A DNA stretch of 64,000 nucleotides from Filosporella fistucella (GCA_030077755.1 JAQJZZ010000019.1:1004501-1068500), one strand, 5' to 3'. Counted from the first letter of the stretch, positions 42,990 to 55,151 are shown. A program made the numbers and translations. Notes: generated by a model not told the origin, from the letters alone.

Positions 42990-44651
42990 ACTCCGAGTCC
43001 GTGTGAAATTTGTCAAATGAGTGTGGATTGGATTAAGGACATCGGGAGACGAAGAATTGGAAGAGGAGTACCCCTCCCTCTACTTTTGAACAATACTGAC
43101 TTCCCCGAGCCCGTGTGAAATTGGTCGAATAAGTGGTTGCCTTAAGGATATCTGGAGACGGAGAATAGCAAGAGAATCGCCTCTCCGTCTGTATCCGAAG
43201 AATGCTGACTTCTCTAGGTCTGTGTGAAATTAGTTGAATGGATGCATTAAATTGAAGATACCTGGAGACGAAGAATAGTAAGAGAAACACCTCTTCATCT
43301 ACATTCGAACAATGCTGACATCTCTGAGTACAAGACCAGCAAAACACAGAGCTCAAATATTGAAAGTTCTTCTAGCTTAGATTGAAGTTAGGACATGCTC
43401 ATAAGATATTCAGTAGACGAAGAATGCATGGTAACGTACACTGCTATGTCCATCCAAACAATACTGACTACTTTCAAATTCAGGGCAAAAATATGGCAGA
43501 AGCTCAATGGAGAAAGTCCTTCCACTTGAAACCGAAACAAGGAACAGGAGCATATAATATGTAGCAGACGAAGAATATCAGGTTACGCACACTACTATCT
43601 CTATTCAAACAAAGCTGAGTTCTTTCAGGTTCAGGAGGGACATATGATAGGAGCACGGTGGGAAAAGTCCTTGCAGTTGAGACTGGACAAAGAGTGGGAA
43701 CAGATGACATACAGTAGACGAAGAATGTCAGGCGAATACACCGCTCCCTACACCACAGCATTACTGACTTATATCAAGGAGCGGAACGGAATAGCACCGG
43801 AGCCTGAAAAAAGAGTCCGTGTGCATTAGGTTAAAGATGGTCTGGATCAATGACATCTCATTTCCAAAAAGTTGTAAGAGGAAAGCCTTTCATTCAAACA
43901 TGGAGGAAACTAAAATGACTGGAATACGGACACAGAGCAGGGCAAGGAATACACCGAGAATTCTGCTGGGTTTTGGTCGTCGAGTACAAGGTGTGGATCA
44001 CCAATATTGAACGGACGAAGAATGGTAAGAGAGAGACCCCTCCTCATCGAGCTCAAGAATTATGGTATAACTCGAGTCCGAAGGTCAGAATCGAGCAGGA
44101 TGTGGAGGAAGAAAATTGTCCAGCAAAGGTCGATTGGACAACTCAGAGGCAACATAGAGCAGATGAAGAATGTGAGCGAAGTGTGCTCTCTTCTGCAATA
44201 GAAGAGGACTAATCTGCTTTGTGTTCAAGGAGGAATCAGAACAAGATCTCGACAAAGAAGGTCGTATTGGTTTGGGTAAAGAGTCTGTTCAGAAAAGACA
44301 TGCAGAGGACGAAGAATGTTAGAAGGAAATTCCCTCCCTCTATGTTTGCATATACTGATGCACCCCCAGGGGAAATAAAAGAATTCGAAGATTCCTGCGA
44401 TCCAGTATCTCTTTGAGCGCAAGGAGATTTGAGACTCGAGAGCTGATGTGTCAACTTGGCCGAGTGAGTCTCTTCACATCCTCCCAACAGCCTACAACGA
44501 CTAACTAGCCATTATTCTGATCAGGAGAACGAGGACAAATGACACAGAATAAGAATGATTGAAGCAGAAGGGAGTTGACGGCATACACAGTTGACGAAAG
44601 TAAGGAACCACTCGTTTGTCCTCACAAAGATCGGAGACTGACAAATCTAGT
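42990..44651 (+). repeat. Periodic plus-strand array of about 12 exon-plus-intron units
   Basis: The block GACGAAGAAT (or a one-base variant) lies at 43048, 43157, 43267, 43416, 43567, 43717, 44014, 44162 and 44308; a decayed copy fits at about 43866, and further units fit at about 44455 and 44593. Spacing is 109-110 bp for the first units, then 146-151 bp. Each block is followed by an intron-like stretch of about 50 bp with CAAAC/CAACAATRCTGAC near its end and an AG. The remainder of each unit is coding-like. Two neighbouring units translate as NMAEAQWRKSFHL and HMIGARWEKSLQL, showing conservation at protein level. Many donors are damaged (AGTAAG, GGTTAC, GGCGAA). The array starts about 100 bp after the DUF3716 gene on the same strand. 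Confidence 0.7.
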
Positions 44652-46676
44652 GGTATAGGATCCGAGAGCGACAACCCAACGAAATTGGCAACCGAGCCAT
44701 ACATCTGGGTCAAAGACCGAACGCGATTGAACGATGGCTAGGATGCTGAGTGGGATATATATAGGCAGGCAGGGAAGAAGTGACTCAGTGGTGGCACGAG
44801 GTTGAGAATTCAATTGGCATACTGAGAGAGGATGAAGGAGAACACTGAACGAAAGGCGATGTGTTGAATGAAGGGTGAAGGGAGATCACAAGGCCAGAAG
44901 ATAGCAGCGAGGAAACAGCTCAAGGAACAGACTCGAAGCAGAGGGACTCAATGGATATTGTGCTGCAAACCATAGCAAGCAACGGAAAAATCAACATCAA
45001 CACCCCAAAACGTTAAACTTGATCTCCCTCGAGTTGTGTCCAGAAAAGCAATCCTTGAGATCTGACCACAACCGAGCAACCTTTCTCGGTGAATCGATTC
45101 CCCACGCCAAATATACACATAGTAAATATGACATGATCTGTATAGAAGAGATATAGTTTTGCGATACCTCAGCCTCGAAGAGCAACGAATCAATCAAGAA
45201 AAATAAATGCAGGAAAAGTTGGACCAAAACGAGAAAGCGGTAGATTCACAGCTTGCCTAAGGAGAGATCAGATATAACTTAGGACACCCCCTGATGAAGA
45301 ATCAGAATAGAAAATCAGAGCCTAGCTGATGATAGAATGCTAAAGTCGTGGGCTGGCAACAATTCTCTCGCTGAAATAGCGGTGCAGTGTAAACATCAAC
45401 AATCCAGCTTTCGCAAACACCCCTAAAACCCTCTCAGCCACCCTCTCAAAGCCTTACCCAGCTGCAGAAATTCCATCCAAACCTCCCTCACCGCTTTGCT
45501 CAAAAACCTCTCTCATTCATATCCCATCCTCGCCTCTGATCCGTTTCTTGCACCTGACAACCAGGTATTGATATGTACAATTCGGCCGAACCCCCAACCG
45601 GGATAGGAAACCATGCATAACCCTCCCTGCCTCTGCACAACTCTTATTCCCCCCCACAATTCCTCCATAATTCCCGCACAACTTCTGCATAAACCCTCCA
45701 TAACAACTCACTCGGCCTCCATAATCCTCCGAGCTTTCCGAACGAAGTCGTTTGCTTACAAAAGCTTTGGGAAGGGCATACTTTATATGTAGACTCTGCT
45801 CTTTCTAATCTTCGTGCTGTTTTCTATCCGAGTGATAAATTTGAGTATTCCTATTATTCTTATGGTTTAATTTTGTGGGTGTTGATTATGATTTTCGTTT
45901 ATGGAGAGGTCTTCTTACTCAAAATGTGGATGATGTAGGGAGATGGTGAAACGGCTTCAGTCGACGTTTCGAAACTCGGGGAAGCTGGAAACCTTTTTTG
46001 GATGGAGAGTCTATAACGATGTTGCTATACCTGCCTATACTTTGGACTGGATTGGGACTTTGGTACCAGGATACGATCGAGTTTGTATCCTACGAAGAGT
46101 GTTTGGACTGTGGAATACCGGATCCAAGTCGAGTCGAGCGTTTCTATACGAACAAATAGAGGAGCAAGGCACAAGAAGCACAAGCAAGTGATAGGTAAGA
46201 AACTGATCGTGGCAGAAGAACAGGCATTCATTTTGGCCGCATATGCACCAACCATAGGCACCATGTATCCTTACGTCTACCCCTCTAATGTATCCATTCC
46301 TCTAATTCGAAACTTGCATGACCATGTAAGTAGGACCTAAGAAGAGAAGGAAAATAGAGAAGCTCGAATCGTGTCCTCCACCAATCTGCAGAGAAAAGCC
46401 GGAAAACACCAGGCATATCCACCATATAAACACATCGAACACCAAGTTCGAGCACCCCAAGAACTCCGAAAACGCCCTACGAGACTGGGTATGAAAACCG
46501 AAGCAGGCGCTAGGAATTATGTACACGAAATTGAGGGCGGATGGAACAATTGTATAGTTGAGTCGCGAGGAAGATCAAGTCATAGGGCCGGACGAGGTCG
46601 AGACTTGACTGGTAAGACTGAGCAAAATTAGCGCTAATATTGACAGATCGGAATTGGGATAATTACCTGATCGACT
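44652..46676. other. Intergenic, nothing firm
   Basis: Short frames occur on both strands. A Cys/Pro-poor plus-strand frame at 45943-46191 (ETFFGWRVYNDVAIPAYTLD) reads like protein but has no support. There is a C-rich stretch at about 45420-45730, without repeat structure. Confidence 0.5.
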
Positions 46677-47201
46677 TTAACTGTTAATTGGTTTATTGGA
46701 GCCCTTTCCATCAACAATTGATCCGCCAACGCGAGAACTGATACCAAAACCGAGTCCAAGAGCTACACCGACGATTGCGAGGAAGAGAATAGCCATGATA
46801 GCACCCTTTTGCTTCTTATTCAATCCGCCCCAGCAACGACAACAAGCACGATCACGCTTGGCGATTTTACGTTGACGTTTAATATAATCGCGACCGGGCC
46901 AGGCAGAGTCGACCTTGGTACATTTCTTGGTCAATAAGCTAGTCTTCGACTTATTGCCTTCGGTTTGTTGAGGAGTAAGAGCTTGTGCTTCGATATCGCG
47001 CTCAAAGGTCGAGACGGATGGCTTGAGATATGCGGAACCGGAAAGGTCAGTTGTTTCGATCTCAACTGACTTCTCGTTGTGAGATGTGGGAGACATCGAG
47101 GTCATAGATTCGTTGTCTGTGAAGGTTTTCTCTTGTTCCGACTTTGTGAACTTGGTAGGATCCAGTGACAGCACCGGCTTCGAGGGTTCTGAGTAAGACA
47201 T
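46677..47201 (-). CDS. Single-pass membrane protein of a common fungal family, 174 aa
   Basis: A single exon starts at the ATG at 47201. Residues 1-90 are hydrophilic and Ser/Thr/Glu-rich (MSYSEPSKPVLSLDPTKFTK, DNESMTSMSPTSHNEKSVEI), likely disordered and cytosolic. A conserved-looking block follows: KKCTKVDSAWPGRDYIKRQR, then ACCRCWGGLNKKQKGA. The transmembrane segment is IMAILFLAIVGVALGLGFGI at about 136-155. A short Gly/Ser-rich tail ends in NKPINS. The arrangement (WPGRD, a CxxCWGGL knuckle, then one glycine-rich TM helix near the C-terminus) is one I know from many ascomycete hypothetical proteins; no function is known. It is tail-anchored in form, so insertion in the ER or plasma membrane is plausible. 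The upstream 500 bp is AT-moderate, probably a long leader. Confidence 0.75.
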   Translation of the reverse strand: MSYSEPSKPVLSLDPTKFTKSEQEKTFTDNESMTSMSPTSHNEKSVEIETTDLSGSAYLKPSVSTFERDIEAQALTPQQTEGNKSKTSLLTKKCTKVDSAWPGRDYIKRQRKIAKRDRACCRCWGGLNKKQKGAIMAILFLAIVGVALGLGFGISSRVGGSIVDGKGSNKPINS

Positions 47202-50200
47202 CTTTGTGGTTTGTATGAAGGTAGATTGATTGTTTAAGGCGGAATGTCGAGGATATGAGAGGCGACGGTCGAAGTAATTGCGTACGCGATTTTTCGAGTG
47301 GAGAAGGAGCGAAACTTAATGAGTTTCTCGACGATTGACTCGCCGGGATTTCAAGGTAAGAGCTCTGAGGAACTGAGTTTCTCGTAGAAAAGTCTCCAAA
47401 GGTGTTGTGGAGGTCGAAACTTGAGTTAGAAGATTGCTTGCGTAGGCTGTCTTTCGTCGATTTACGTTAGCCCAGGACCTTTTGCGATAACTGCTATGCG
47501 AATCCAGCAACAATAAAGTACTGAATTGAATGAATTGAAGAACTGAACAGCCGCACCGGTCGTCGTGTTGAATTGGAGAAGAGGGGAAGGAAGAAGAAAG
47601 GATGAAGAAGTGTAGAAAAGACCCAAATCGTTCTTCAACACACCTTGAATGCAATCTCCCACCGGTCTCAAGGCACGGATCCTTTCTAGTTCCTGATCTC
47701 GCTTATTCCCTCTGTTCGCGGACTAAATGTAATGGCGGGAGCTAATTTAATATCGAGTCTGCTGATTGCAATTCAAAGGTCAATTCCGGGGAAAGTTGGA
47801 TTGTCGTGAATCAATTGTAGGTAGTTGTCGTTAGTATGTCAATTGGAAGAGAGGAGAGCGACTCAATTATCACAAGCACGCTATTGAGGCGTTCCTGGCC
47901 ACACCAAAACAGGTGCCATTCAGTGCAGGCTGGATTTCCTCGCTTTCTTAGTATTGGTAGCACACGCCTCCACTAACTTGCGATCCTTTCCCCATTCTAT
48001 CCTATATTGTCCACGGACAAACCCCAGTCTCCTTATTTCCTGCCTCTAAAACGGTCCTTTCTCCAACAGAGAGGCACCAAAAATCGCCGGAGCGAGGCAT
48101 ATCGTACAGCGTATGAGTGAGCATGAGCATATGCAACCACTAAGTGAACCACTTTGCATGGCATCGATGGCGTACAACGTGTTTTCCCTCGATGCTTTTC
48201 TCAAAGCAGGCGTTAATCCGTGTCCTAGCACGCATTGAGACCCATTTATCGCGTGGAGAAGAACGTTGGATATGAATGGAGGAGCAGAAATGTGCATTAT
48301 CATATCGTATATTCGCGATAAGTAACCCCGTATCTCGTTTGAATAATTGTTTTGGATATATTCCTATTCGCATATTTTCCTTGCTCTATATCCAACAACA
48401 ATGCAATGCATTCAGAATATCTTCAGCTGCTGATGCAGACATGTCAAAGATTTTGAATTTTCGATAGCCTCAAACTGCCATCCCAACCCAGAAAGGATGA
48501 AAAAGCAATTCTAGCCCGCAGCCAGTTGCTTTTCCGCCCCTTTCAAAGGGAGACCAAGCACCTTAAAGTTTGCGCCGTCCCTGCCCCTTGCTTGATCCAC
48601 TAACCACAAACATGATAGGCTCGGGAGAATCCATGTCTGGGTGCGTCCAGAGCCTGAAAGGCGATGAGGTCCGCATCTTGAATTTGAACATGTTGGAAGT
48701 GGGCATAACGGGAGGAAAGTGGTGGCAAGAGTCGTAATCAAAAAATACTTGGATTGGAGATAAGAGGATATTCGAGTAGGGATGGATGAGTGGAAGAAAT
48801 CCTGCTGGGGAATATTCAATACCGACCTGTTGTTGAGATGCGGTTACATGCAGTGCGGTGCTGCATTCAGCTCCAACGCTTTGGGACTTCTTCACGAGCA
48901 AGCAAGAAGCCGTTCTCCTTCCCGGCACACACAACATACCATGCCATTTCCCACCAAGTCGACCCAGGCTGTCGCCCAGATGTGCTTATTCACAGCCAAG
49001 CATGTATTGAATCGTGCTGTCCCAGCCACCTTTTGCACCCAGGAAATCAAAAATCAGGACAGCTAAAATGCAAAATCATTCGATCCAGCCTCTATTTTCG
49101 CTACCAAAATGAACCAAAGAACTAAAAAAAAAGTAGCATCTGGAAGATACCGATCCAATGATACCATTTTATCACGTAGATTTCCAGGGGCAGCAAAAGA
49201 AATCATTCTAGTTTGTCACTTCTCAGAGAAGCAAGCTTGTGGAGGCGGGTCATAAGCAAGAAGCCGCGCCAGCACCATCACCCAGTGACCCAGCTCATGC
49301 AGCTATTTCCTCAAGCAGCCTGTGAGCGATAAGCTCCAAAATGTACTAACAACACCCAACATCGTTCCAGAAGCAACTTTGTGCCACTCTGTGCCACTCT
49401 GTAACACTAGTTTGGCTATATGCTATCAAAGGGCTTCTATGTTATCTTTTTAGAGCGTCTAGATGGAAGCCAAGCTTTGGAATCGAGGATTAAAGCGTTC
49501 TCGGCAGGTCTGTTGGAGCGGAAAGATAGAGAGGGCCAAGGGAACGAGTAGGGAAGGTGGGATGTTGGATTTTGAAGAATGTTACCCCTCCTTGATGTCC
49601 ACATTGTGGAAGAGAACCAGCGGAGTTCTTCCCGTATGAACCATCATATTTTGGATTTCCTTCTAGCCTGACTCGTTTTCTCAACCCGCAGCAGCAGAGG
49701 CTGTCACATAAAGGTATTTCTTCTCATGATTACCAACTGCATACAGAGTATCGCATGTCCATTCTTAGATATATAGCAATTATCTCAATCTCATCTCTGT
49801 GACCTTTCTCTCCTCTAACTCTCCAGAGGCTCACTCAATTCCCAAGTCCCACATCAAAACCCCCGCCTTGCATCCCAAAACTCACACTCCATTCTATTTC
49901 CACGAGTAAGGACACTCAAGCAGCACACTAAAAATGCAAGGCCATCCTCCAGCCTGATTCATGCCCAAAATGCCTCATCCACTCGTCCTTCCCCTCCAAG
50001 CAGCCTCTAGATCTCTTGTTGCATGTCGCAGGAATTGGAATCTGACCCGTCTAGCTCTGATTTTGGCTCTTTTGGGGCTGTGAGTGTCGATCGGGGTGGG
50101 AGGTGGACGGAATGAGAGCGACACGTGATTGATTTTTAATGAAGAGTGTGAAAGGATTGAGAGCAGGGAGTGAAAAGAAATATTGCAGTTGAAGCACGGT

Positions 50201-52158
50201 GATATCTGAAAATGCGAAAACGTCTTGATTCGAAATCCTAGGTACACCAGAGGTGGAAGAAATACACGTGACACCAGCACTTCGCCACTTCACCAGAGAC
50301 ATCTCATCCAGTCAGCACCTGTGCAAGGAAATCGTTATTGACAAGTCATGAAACGAGACATATCTCATTGAAACGAAACCAGGACTATAGTACTTGGAAC
50401 AAAGACAAAACATAAACGTTGTCGTATTCACTGGAATAGAGGAACGAGACATGCTAAAAATAACGATTCATTGACAGGCAAACTGTGAATTCCCCACTAA
50501 AGAGGCTATGTAAGGCGTCGATAGCTTTGCAACTCAATTTTTTCAGACTTGTCTAAGTATCTATGAGAGAGGTTCATCACAAGGTCCGGATTCTACGACT
50601 AGATAGCCTCGATAGCTGAAAGCCGCGCGCTAGTGTAGCTTATTTTGCTCATCTAGTATAATCGATAGTCTTCGATTTTAGAGTACTAGGTTCATCACAG
50701 TCAGTCCTGAGTAATTCTTGCGATTTAGTTTCTGATTTCTTATGCACCTGGGGCTGTCAGAAGGTCAGCTAAGTCAAGTGAATCCTCAAATTAGAGGAAT
50801 TCGACAAGCTTTCTTTACGTGCAATAGCGTCGAGGTGTTATCCCCAATTTTGCTTGGTGTTGCGTTGCTCTAGTGGTCTCTGTGCGGTTTATATCACTTG
50901 CTGATGATGTTCTACTGTTCGTTATTTATTGGAAGCCTGAATACTCATGCACAAGTGTACGGCTCATGGTGGATTGCAGACAGATGTTGTTTACCTGTCC
51001 TTGCAGAGCTCGAATCGCCTATTCTGGATGCATAATTTTTCTATAAATTCTACCTTTCGTAGGATGTAGTATCATATCTAGGCTTCCATTTTCTTGTCAT
51101 TGTGCCAGTGACAACATTGGTATGGAGGACATGAGTGCAACTTATAGTTATCACAATGTCGGAAACGTGATTTTATTTTCCCCGTCAAAACTCTCGGACG
51201 ATGAAAGATGTTACTTGTGTACGCACACAGGGAATACCATGCGACAATTTGTCTGTGTTTCGCATCAGTATCTCGACATCTGCAAGAAATCCTCTAAAAT
51301 GTCCGAGAATTTTAATTGAGTCCTTGGCTTTTTGAGGAAACAAGAGCACGGCGTCGATGTTACCTGCCTACCCCCAACCATTGCATCACATTTTGGAATC
51401 AGTTCATATAGCGACGCAATCTATGATTTTGATTCCAAATTCTTTCCTGCTGCAAATGATTTCTAAACTTCCATCTCTCCTTCCTCAGGGTCTTCCTTCC
51501 GTATTTGATTGTTGCAACACTTACCATTTTTCTCGTTCACTATCTTTTTCTTTCATCTCACGTTTTCAATAACCTATTCAGTCTTGACCAGTGGGTAATG
51601 CAAGTTACGTTCGATCCTGATAGTTCTTCCCTCAAGCTTGGCTCTCATCCTAGTCTCTGGCTGCAAATCAGGTCCATCTAGAATCTGAGAACGAAGCCCA
51701 CGCATCCAGAAACCAACACCACTGTATTTCACTTCTACTTCAACGCTGTCGCCCCTGCCTTATTTATCTATTCAACGCCAGTTAACACCCTGCCTCGCGG
51801 TACCCGTCATCTCATTACGTCTTAGATACTTGACAACCTCCTATTTTCCGACCACCGGACGCGATATCAGCTTTGAACCGTCCACATATCGAATCTTCCG
51901 CTTTGCTATCAGGTCGTGACCAAATTAGGTCGACTATTATCAACTTCACAGTATCATCTTTCATCATCTCCTCCACAAATAACTGCACCTTTGCCCAAAG
52001 CTCGCCATAATCTTAAACTGCTCCGCAATAGCAGCATTCACGCTCATCTCGTCTCAACTCACAACGGTCGTCCAGATCAAAATTGATGACCTTCAGTTAC
52101 ATAATCGCCAGATTAACATCAAATTTCTCTTCAATTTCAACCAAAATATCATCTCAGG
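47202..52158. other. Long gene-free stretch of about 5 kb
   Basis: The left end is the promoter side of the minus-strand TM protein, and the right end (from about 51.6 kb) is a CT/CA-rich leader for the next gene. Between them are only short frames. The frames at 48511-48937 (minus) and 48782-49125 (plus) overlap in antisense without motifs. One 20-bp exact match to the MIC10 leader lies at 47834-47853. A perfect 10-bp duplication lies at about 49381-49400. No repeats, RNA genes or transposon parts were recognised. Confidence 0.5.
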
Positions 52159-53736
52159 ATGCCGCTCAAGAAAGCCAGCAACGCCAAGCCTCGAAAGGAA
52201 AGTAGCAGGTCAAGGGCTGCTTCAAAACCCAAAGTCCCACCAAAATCGAAATCAAAGCCCAAGGCCAAGAATCAACGTGCATCCCGATCTGCTCCTTCTC
52301 TTCCGTCTGAAGTCGACTTTGAGAGCAACTTTGCCAAAGAAGTGCCCATTTGGGATCAGGGATTAAGGTCACAAGGGGCCCGAGAGAGGAGTAGGCCGAA
52401 AATTTCCAGGAGCTCTTTTTACCAAGTGGCGACCGAGGAGGATATCGAGAGACAAGCCAGCGGACTCAAATCGGAAAGCAATAGAGGCACTTGGGGCACG
52501 ACATCCAGAGACCCGATTGAGGGTGTCAAGCACATCAAGCGCAAAGCTCGAGGCCGAGGTCTTTTCGGTCAAGTTAATGATGCTGAGGACAATTACACTG
52601 CTATGATGGATGCAGGCAGACGAGCTATTGTTCCCAACAGTCCTAGTCGGTCTCCAATTCTTCGGATTTCCTTGGAATGTCGAGAAGAAATATACTCGTA
52701 CCTTCTTTTGTACGGTAAATCCATTTTAGTGCAATCTGACTGGTCAACAATTGAAGGTAGATCGATTGTCAGCCATGCCATTATCCTGGTATGCAAACAA
52801 TTTGCGATGGAGGCGTCCGCCTATCTTTACCGCTATAATATCATACAATCTGTACTCAGAAGACAACTTGGTCATCGACGGGTAGAAACACAAATCATCA
52901 AGACTGCTTTCTTGTCCCAGTTTCGCAATTTGGTTCTTGATTGTACACGAGATTGCTGGGATTTAGATTGGTATGAGCGTGCTACGCAGGGTATCGAGAG
53001 TCTATTGAAAGCAAACGCAACCATTGAAAGTTTTACCATGATCACTCGCCCTCAAAGAGTTGGATATAGCTCTACTGCTCTTGGGGCAGAGTCAAATCCT
53101 GTCACATTTTCTGACTTTCTCTGGGTTGAAGGACCTTTTATGACTGCTATCCGCAAGCTAGCTCCGAAGATATTCAAAGTGGTCGTCAAGAAGTCAACTA
53201 TCACTACACAGCATGGGGCGTTACAATTCGTTATATCGTTAGATCTGAGCTGTCTCAAAGGTTCTTTCAAAGAGAACTCTGGTATTATGGCGAATGAGGA
53301 GACTTTGAAACTGCGCCGAGAGAGGGATTTACGCGTCGAAGAGCAATTGCGAGGTCTGAAGGAACGCTTTGAGTCAGTCTTCCTCGACGACGAGAAAGCA
53401 GTGAAAGACAGTCTATGTGAGAAAGTTGAATCTGCAGATCGCATCAGGGACTTCTCATCCTGCAGCCCGAGTCTAGGTGGAGGAAGTAGTACTTTCGCTT
53501 CTTTCGCCAGCTCCTCCTTTGCATCTGGCTCAAACATGACAGCAAGCACTACAGCTGCCTCTCCTGCTACATCATTTACTGCTTCTTTCTCGTCAACCCC
53601 TGCTACATCATTCTCCGCTACTTTCTCACCCCCACGTTGTGGCATAATGATGACTCTCAACTCTCCACTTGACCACACTTCGATGGAGGCAGCGGGTACT
53701 TCGGGTCTAGCTATTCAACCATTTTCTTCTAGTTGA
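52159..53736 (+). CDS. Fungal protein of unknown function, basic N-terminus and Ser/Thr-rich tail, 525 aa
   Basis: A single exon starts at the ATG at 52159. Residues 1-45 are very basic (KASNAKPRKESSRSRAASKP and KSKSKPKAK), a likely nuclear signal. A second basic patch, HIKRKARGRGLFGQ, lies near 125-140. A folded core follows from about 165: LRISLECREEIYSYLLLYGK, then AIILVCKQFAMEASAYLYRY. This is like the short alpha-helical opening (2EXR/F-box-like) of many fungal proteins in which 'LP.ElR..IY..LL' is followed by 'LL.vcrqi..EA...lY..N'. The rest of the core (FRNLVLDCTRDCWDLDWYER) carries on in that style. The last 110 residues are Ser/Thr/Ala/Phe repeats (TFASFASSSFASG, AATSFTASFSSTPATSF). 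The role is unknown. A plausible alternative is a chromatin or ubiquitin-adaptor protein; this is inference. Confidence 0.72.
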   Translation: MPLKKASNAKPRKESSRSRAASKPKVPPKSKSKPKAKNQRASRSAPSLPSEVDFESNFAKEVPIWDQGLRSQGARERSRPKISRSSFYQVATEEDIERQASGLKSESNRGTWGTTSRDPIEGVKHIKRKARGRGLFGQVNDAEDNYTAMMDAGRRAIVPNSPSRSPILRISLECREEIYSYLLLYGKSILVQSDWSTIEGRSIVSHAIILVCKQFAMEASAYLYRYNIIQSVLRRQLGHRRVETQIIKTAFLSQFRNLVLDCTRDCWDLDWYERATQGIESLLKANATIESFTMITRPQRVGYSSTALGAESNPVTFSDFLWVEGPFMTAIRKLAPKIFKVVVKKSTITTQHGALQFVISLDLSCLKGSFKENSGIMANEETLKLRRERDLRVEEQLRGLKERFESVFLDDEKAVKDSLCEKVESADRIRDFSSCSPSLGGGSSTFASFASSSFASGSNMTASTTAASPATSFTASFSSTPATSFSATFSPPRCGIMMTLNSPLDHTSMEAAGTSGLAIQPFSSS

Positions 53737-54656
53737 TAAAGCTCTTCAACTTCAACAACTCCTCAAGGCCCACGATAGTCAGAAAATGGCACGGTTTATG
53801 GTACTTGACGTCAGGGTTAGTGAGGGCTCGATTATTCCACTTGCCCGATCAACAAGATCAAACATCTTCCCGTAGATTTTCCTAGATATGTTATTTTCCT
53901 TTCTCAAATGGACAACGACAGGTGGCGGAACTAGGGATGGCTGGTAATCAAAATGAGCTACAATAATTTTTATTTTCTACTCGAATGGTAGGGGAGTGAC
54001 GGGATTCGGGGAAAGTGCTTTAAATGGAGGGGACATTTTCAATGCAGAATTTGCACATTTCAGATATTTACAATAGTTTGACAGTTATGAACATCAAAAC
54101 ATATCATCTGTTTCCTCCACAATGTTAATCAGAAACTAGTCTTGGTCCGAATCCTCGATGTTACTACGCACCAACATCGTAATACCTAGCTTCGGGACGG
54201 GGAGCGGGAAGATCGCCGATGCATTGGTTTCCTCCTTACAATGACACCAACAACTTGCACTTAGTATCCTTACCATAATTGGTTTTGGCAGACCTTACTC
54301 CTAGATAATCTAGTTACTTAGAGGAAAATGTACTCGTGTTTTTTTTGTGATTTAAATCAACTTTAGGGAGCTTTTTATAGTCGACATGTGCATAGAGATA
54401 CCGCCGATTTTCTTGGAAGCTGGCTTTGATGTCATCGAGGTGGGGTGCCGTTTTCCTCAACATTTGCTTTCCTGAAAGAATCAAGTCATTTGAATTGTTC
54501 ATTCCCCTTTCGAATTATCTTATTTTTCGATTCTGGCTAAACTTTACATCCCTCGTTTCCTCAAAATTTACTCTTATTGTCCCACTCAGACCCGTTCTTC
54601 GATCCTGCTACCCCTCTATAGACCCCTCTCACGTTACAACCGCCATCACAAAGACA
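53737..54656. other. Intergenic, leader of the small hydrophilic protein gene
   Basis: No separate gene was seen. The frame continuing upstream of 54657 to 54426 is a chance extension: it is hydrophobic and unlike the protein downstream. Confidence 0.6.
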
Positions 54657-55151
54657 ATGTCCTCCCAACCCTCCACCACCGAGAACCTTCAAAATAAAGC
54701 AAGTAATGCCTATGAATCAGTCGCAAATACCATCACACCGTCTGGAGGACAAGATGAGGATTACGATCCAAATAAGGATGAACAAAATTTCAAGAAGGAT
54801 ATTCATGGGAATACAGTAAAGAAGGGGGATCTGAAAGATAAATTAAATGAAGCTGCTATGGGGAAACAGGAGCCAGAGGAGGGATATGTTGAGAAAGGTA
54901 TGTTTTAAAGCTTCTGGATTTGACACGAATATCGTTCCTTCGAAGTATCACATTCTAACATCACAGTACTTTCCTATCTCCCAGGTATAAGCAAACTCCA
55001 ACAATCAGCTTTTGAACAAGGCGAACCAGAGAAGGGGAGAGCGCCTCCAGGACCACCGAATAGACCCGATAATGATGTCCAGGTCGAACAGTTTTTGAGG
55101 AAGCAGTATCATAGTAAAAGTGGAGATGGGATGCCGGACCCTGGGAAGTGA
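54657..55151 (+). CDS. Small hydrophilic conserved fungal protein, 135 aa
   Basis: Exon 1 is 54657-54897 and exon 2 is 54985-55151, with an 87-bp intron (GTATGT donor, CTCCCAG acceptor). The product begins MSSQPSTTENLQNKASNAYE and is rich in Lys, Asp, Glu, Gln and Pro, with no hydrophobic core. Recognisable pieces are DEDYDPNKDEQNFKKDIHGN, KKGDLKDKLNEAAMGKQEPE, GISKLQQSAFEQGEPEKGRA and PPGPPNRPDNDVQVEQFLRK. The N-terminal TENLQNKASNAYESVAN is helical and amphipathic, reminiscent of stress-related LEA-like or Ddr48-like small proteins. I have seen similar uncharacterised ascomycete proteins but know no function. The start is chosen at the ATG where the composition switches from a pyrimidine-rich leader to hydrophilic coding sequence. 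Confidence 0.75.

Noticed and set aside
42990..44651. CRISPR-like periodic repeat
   Set aside because: Eukaryotic context; units are diverged along their length and contain splice signals and coding-like sequence, not constant repeats with unique spacers.
53052..53678. 208-codon antisense frame
   Set aside because: Complement of the Ser/Thr/Ala-rich tail of the 525-aa gene.
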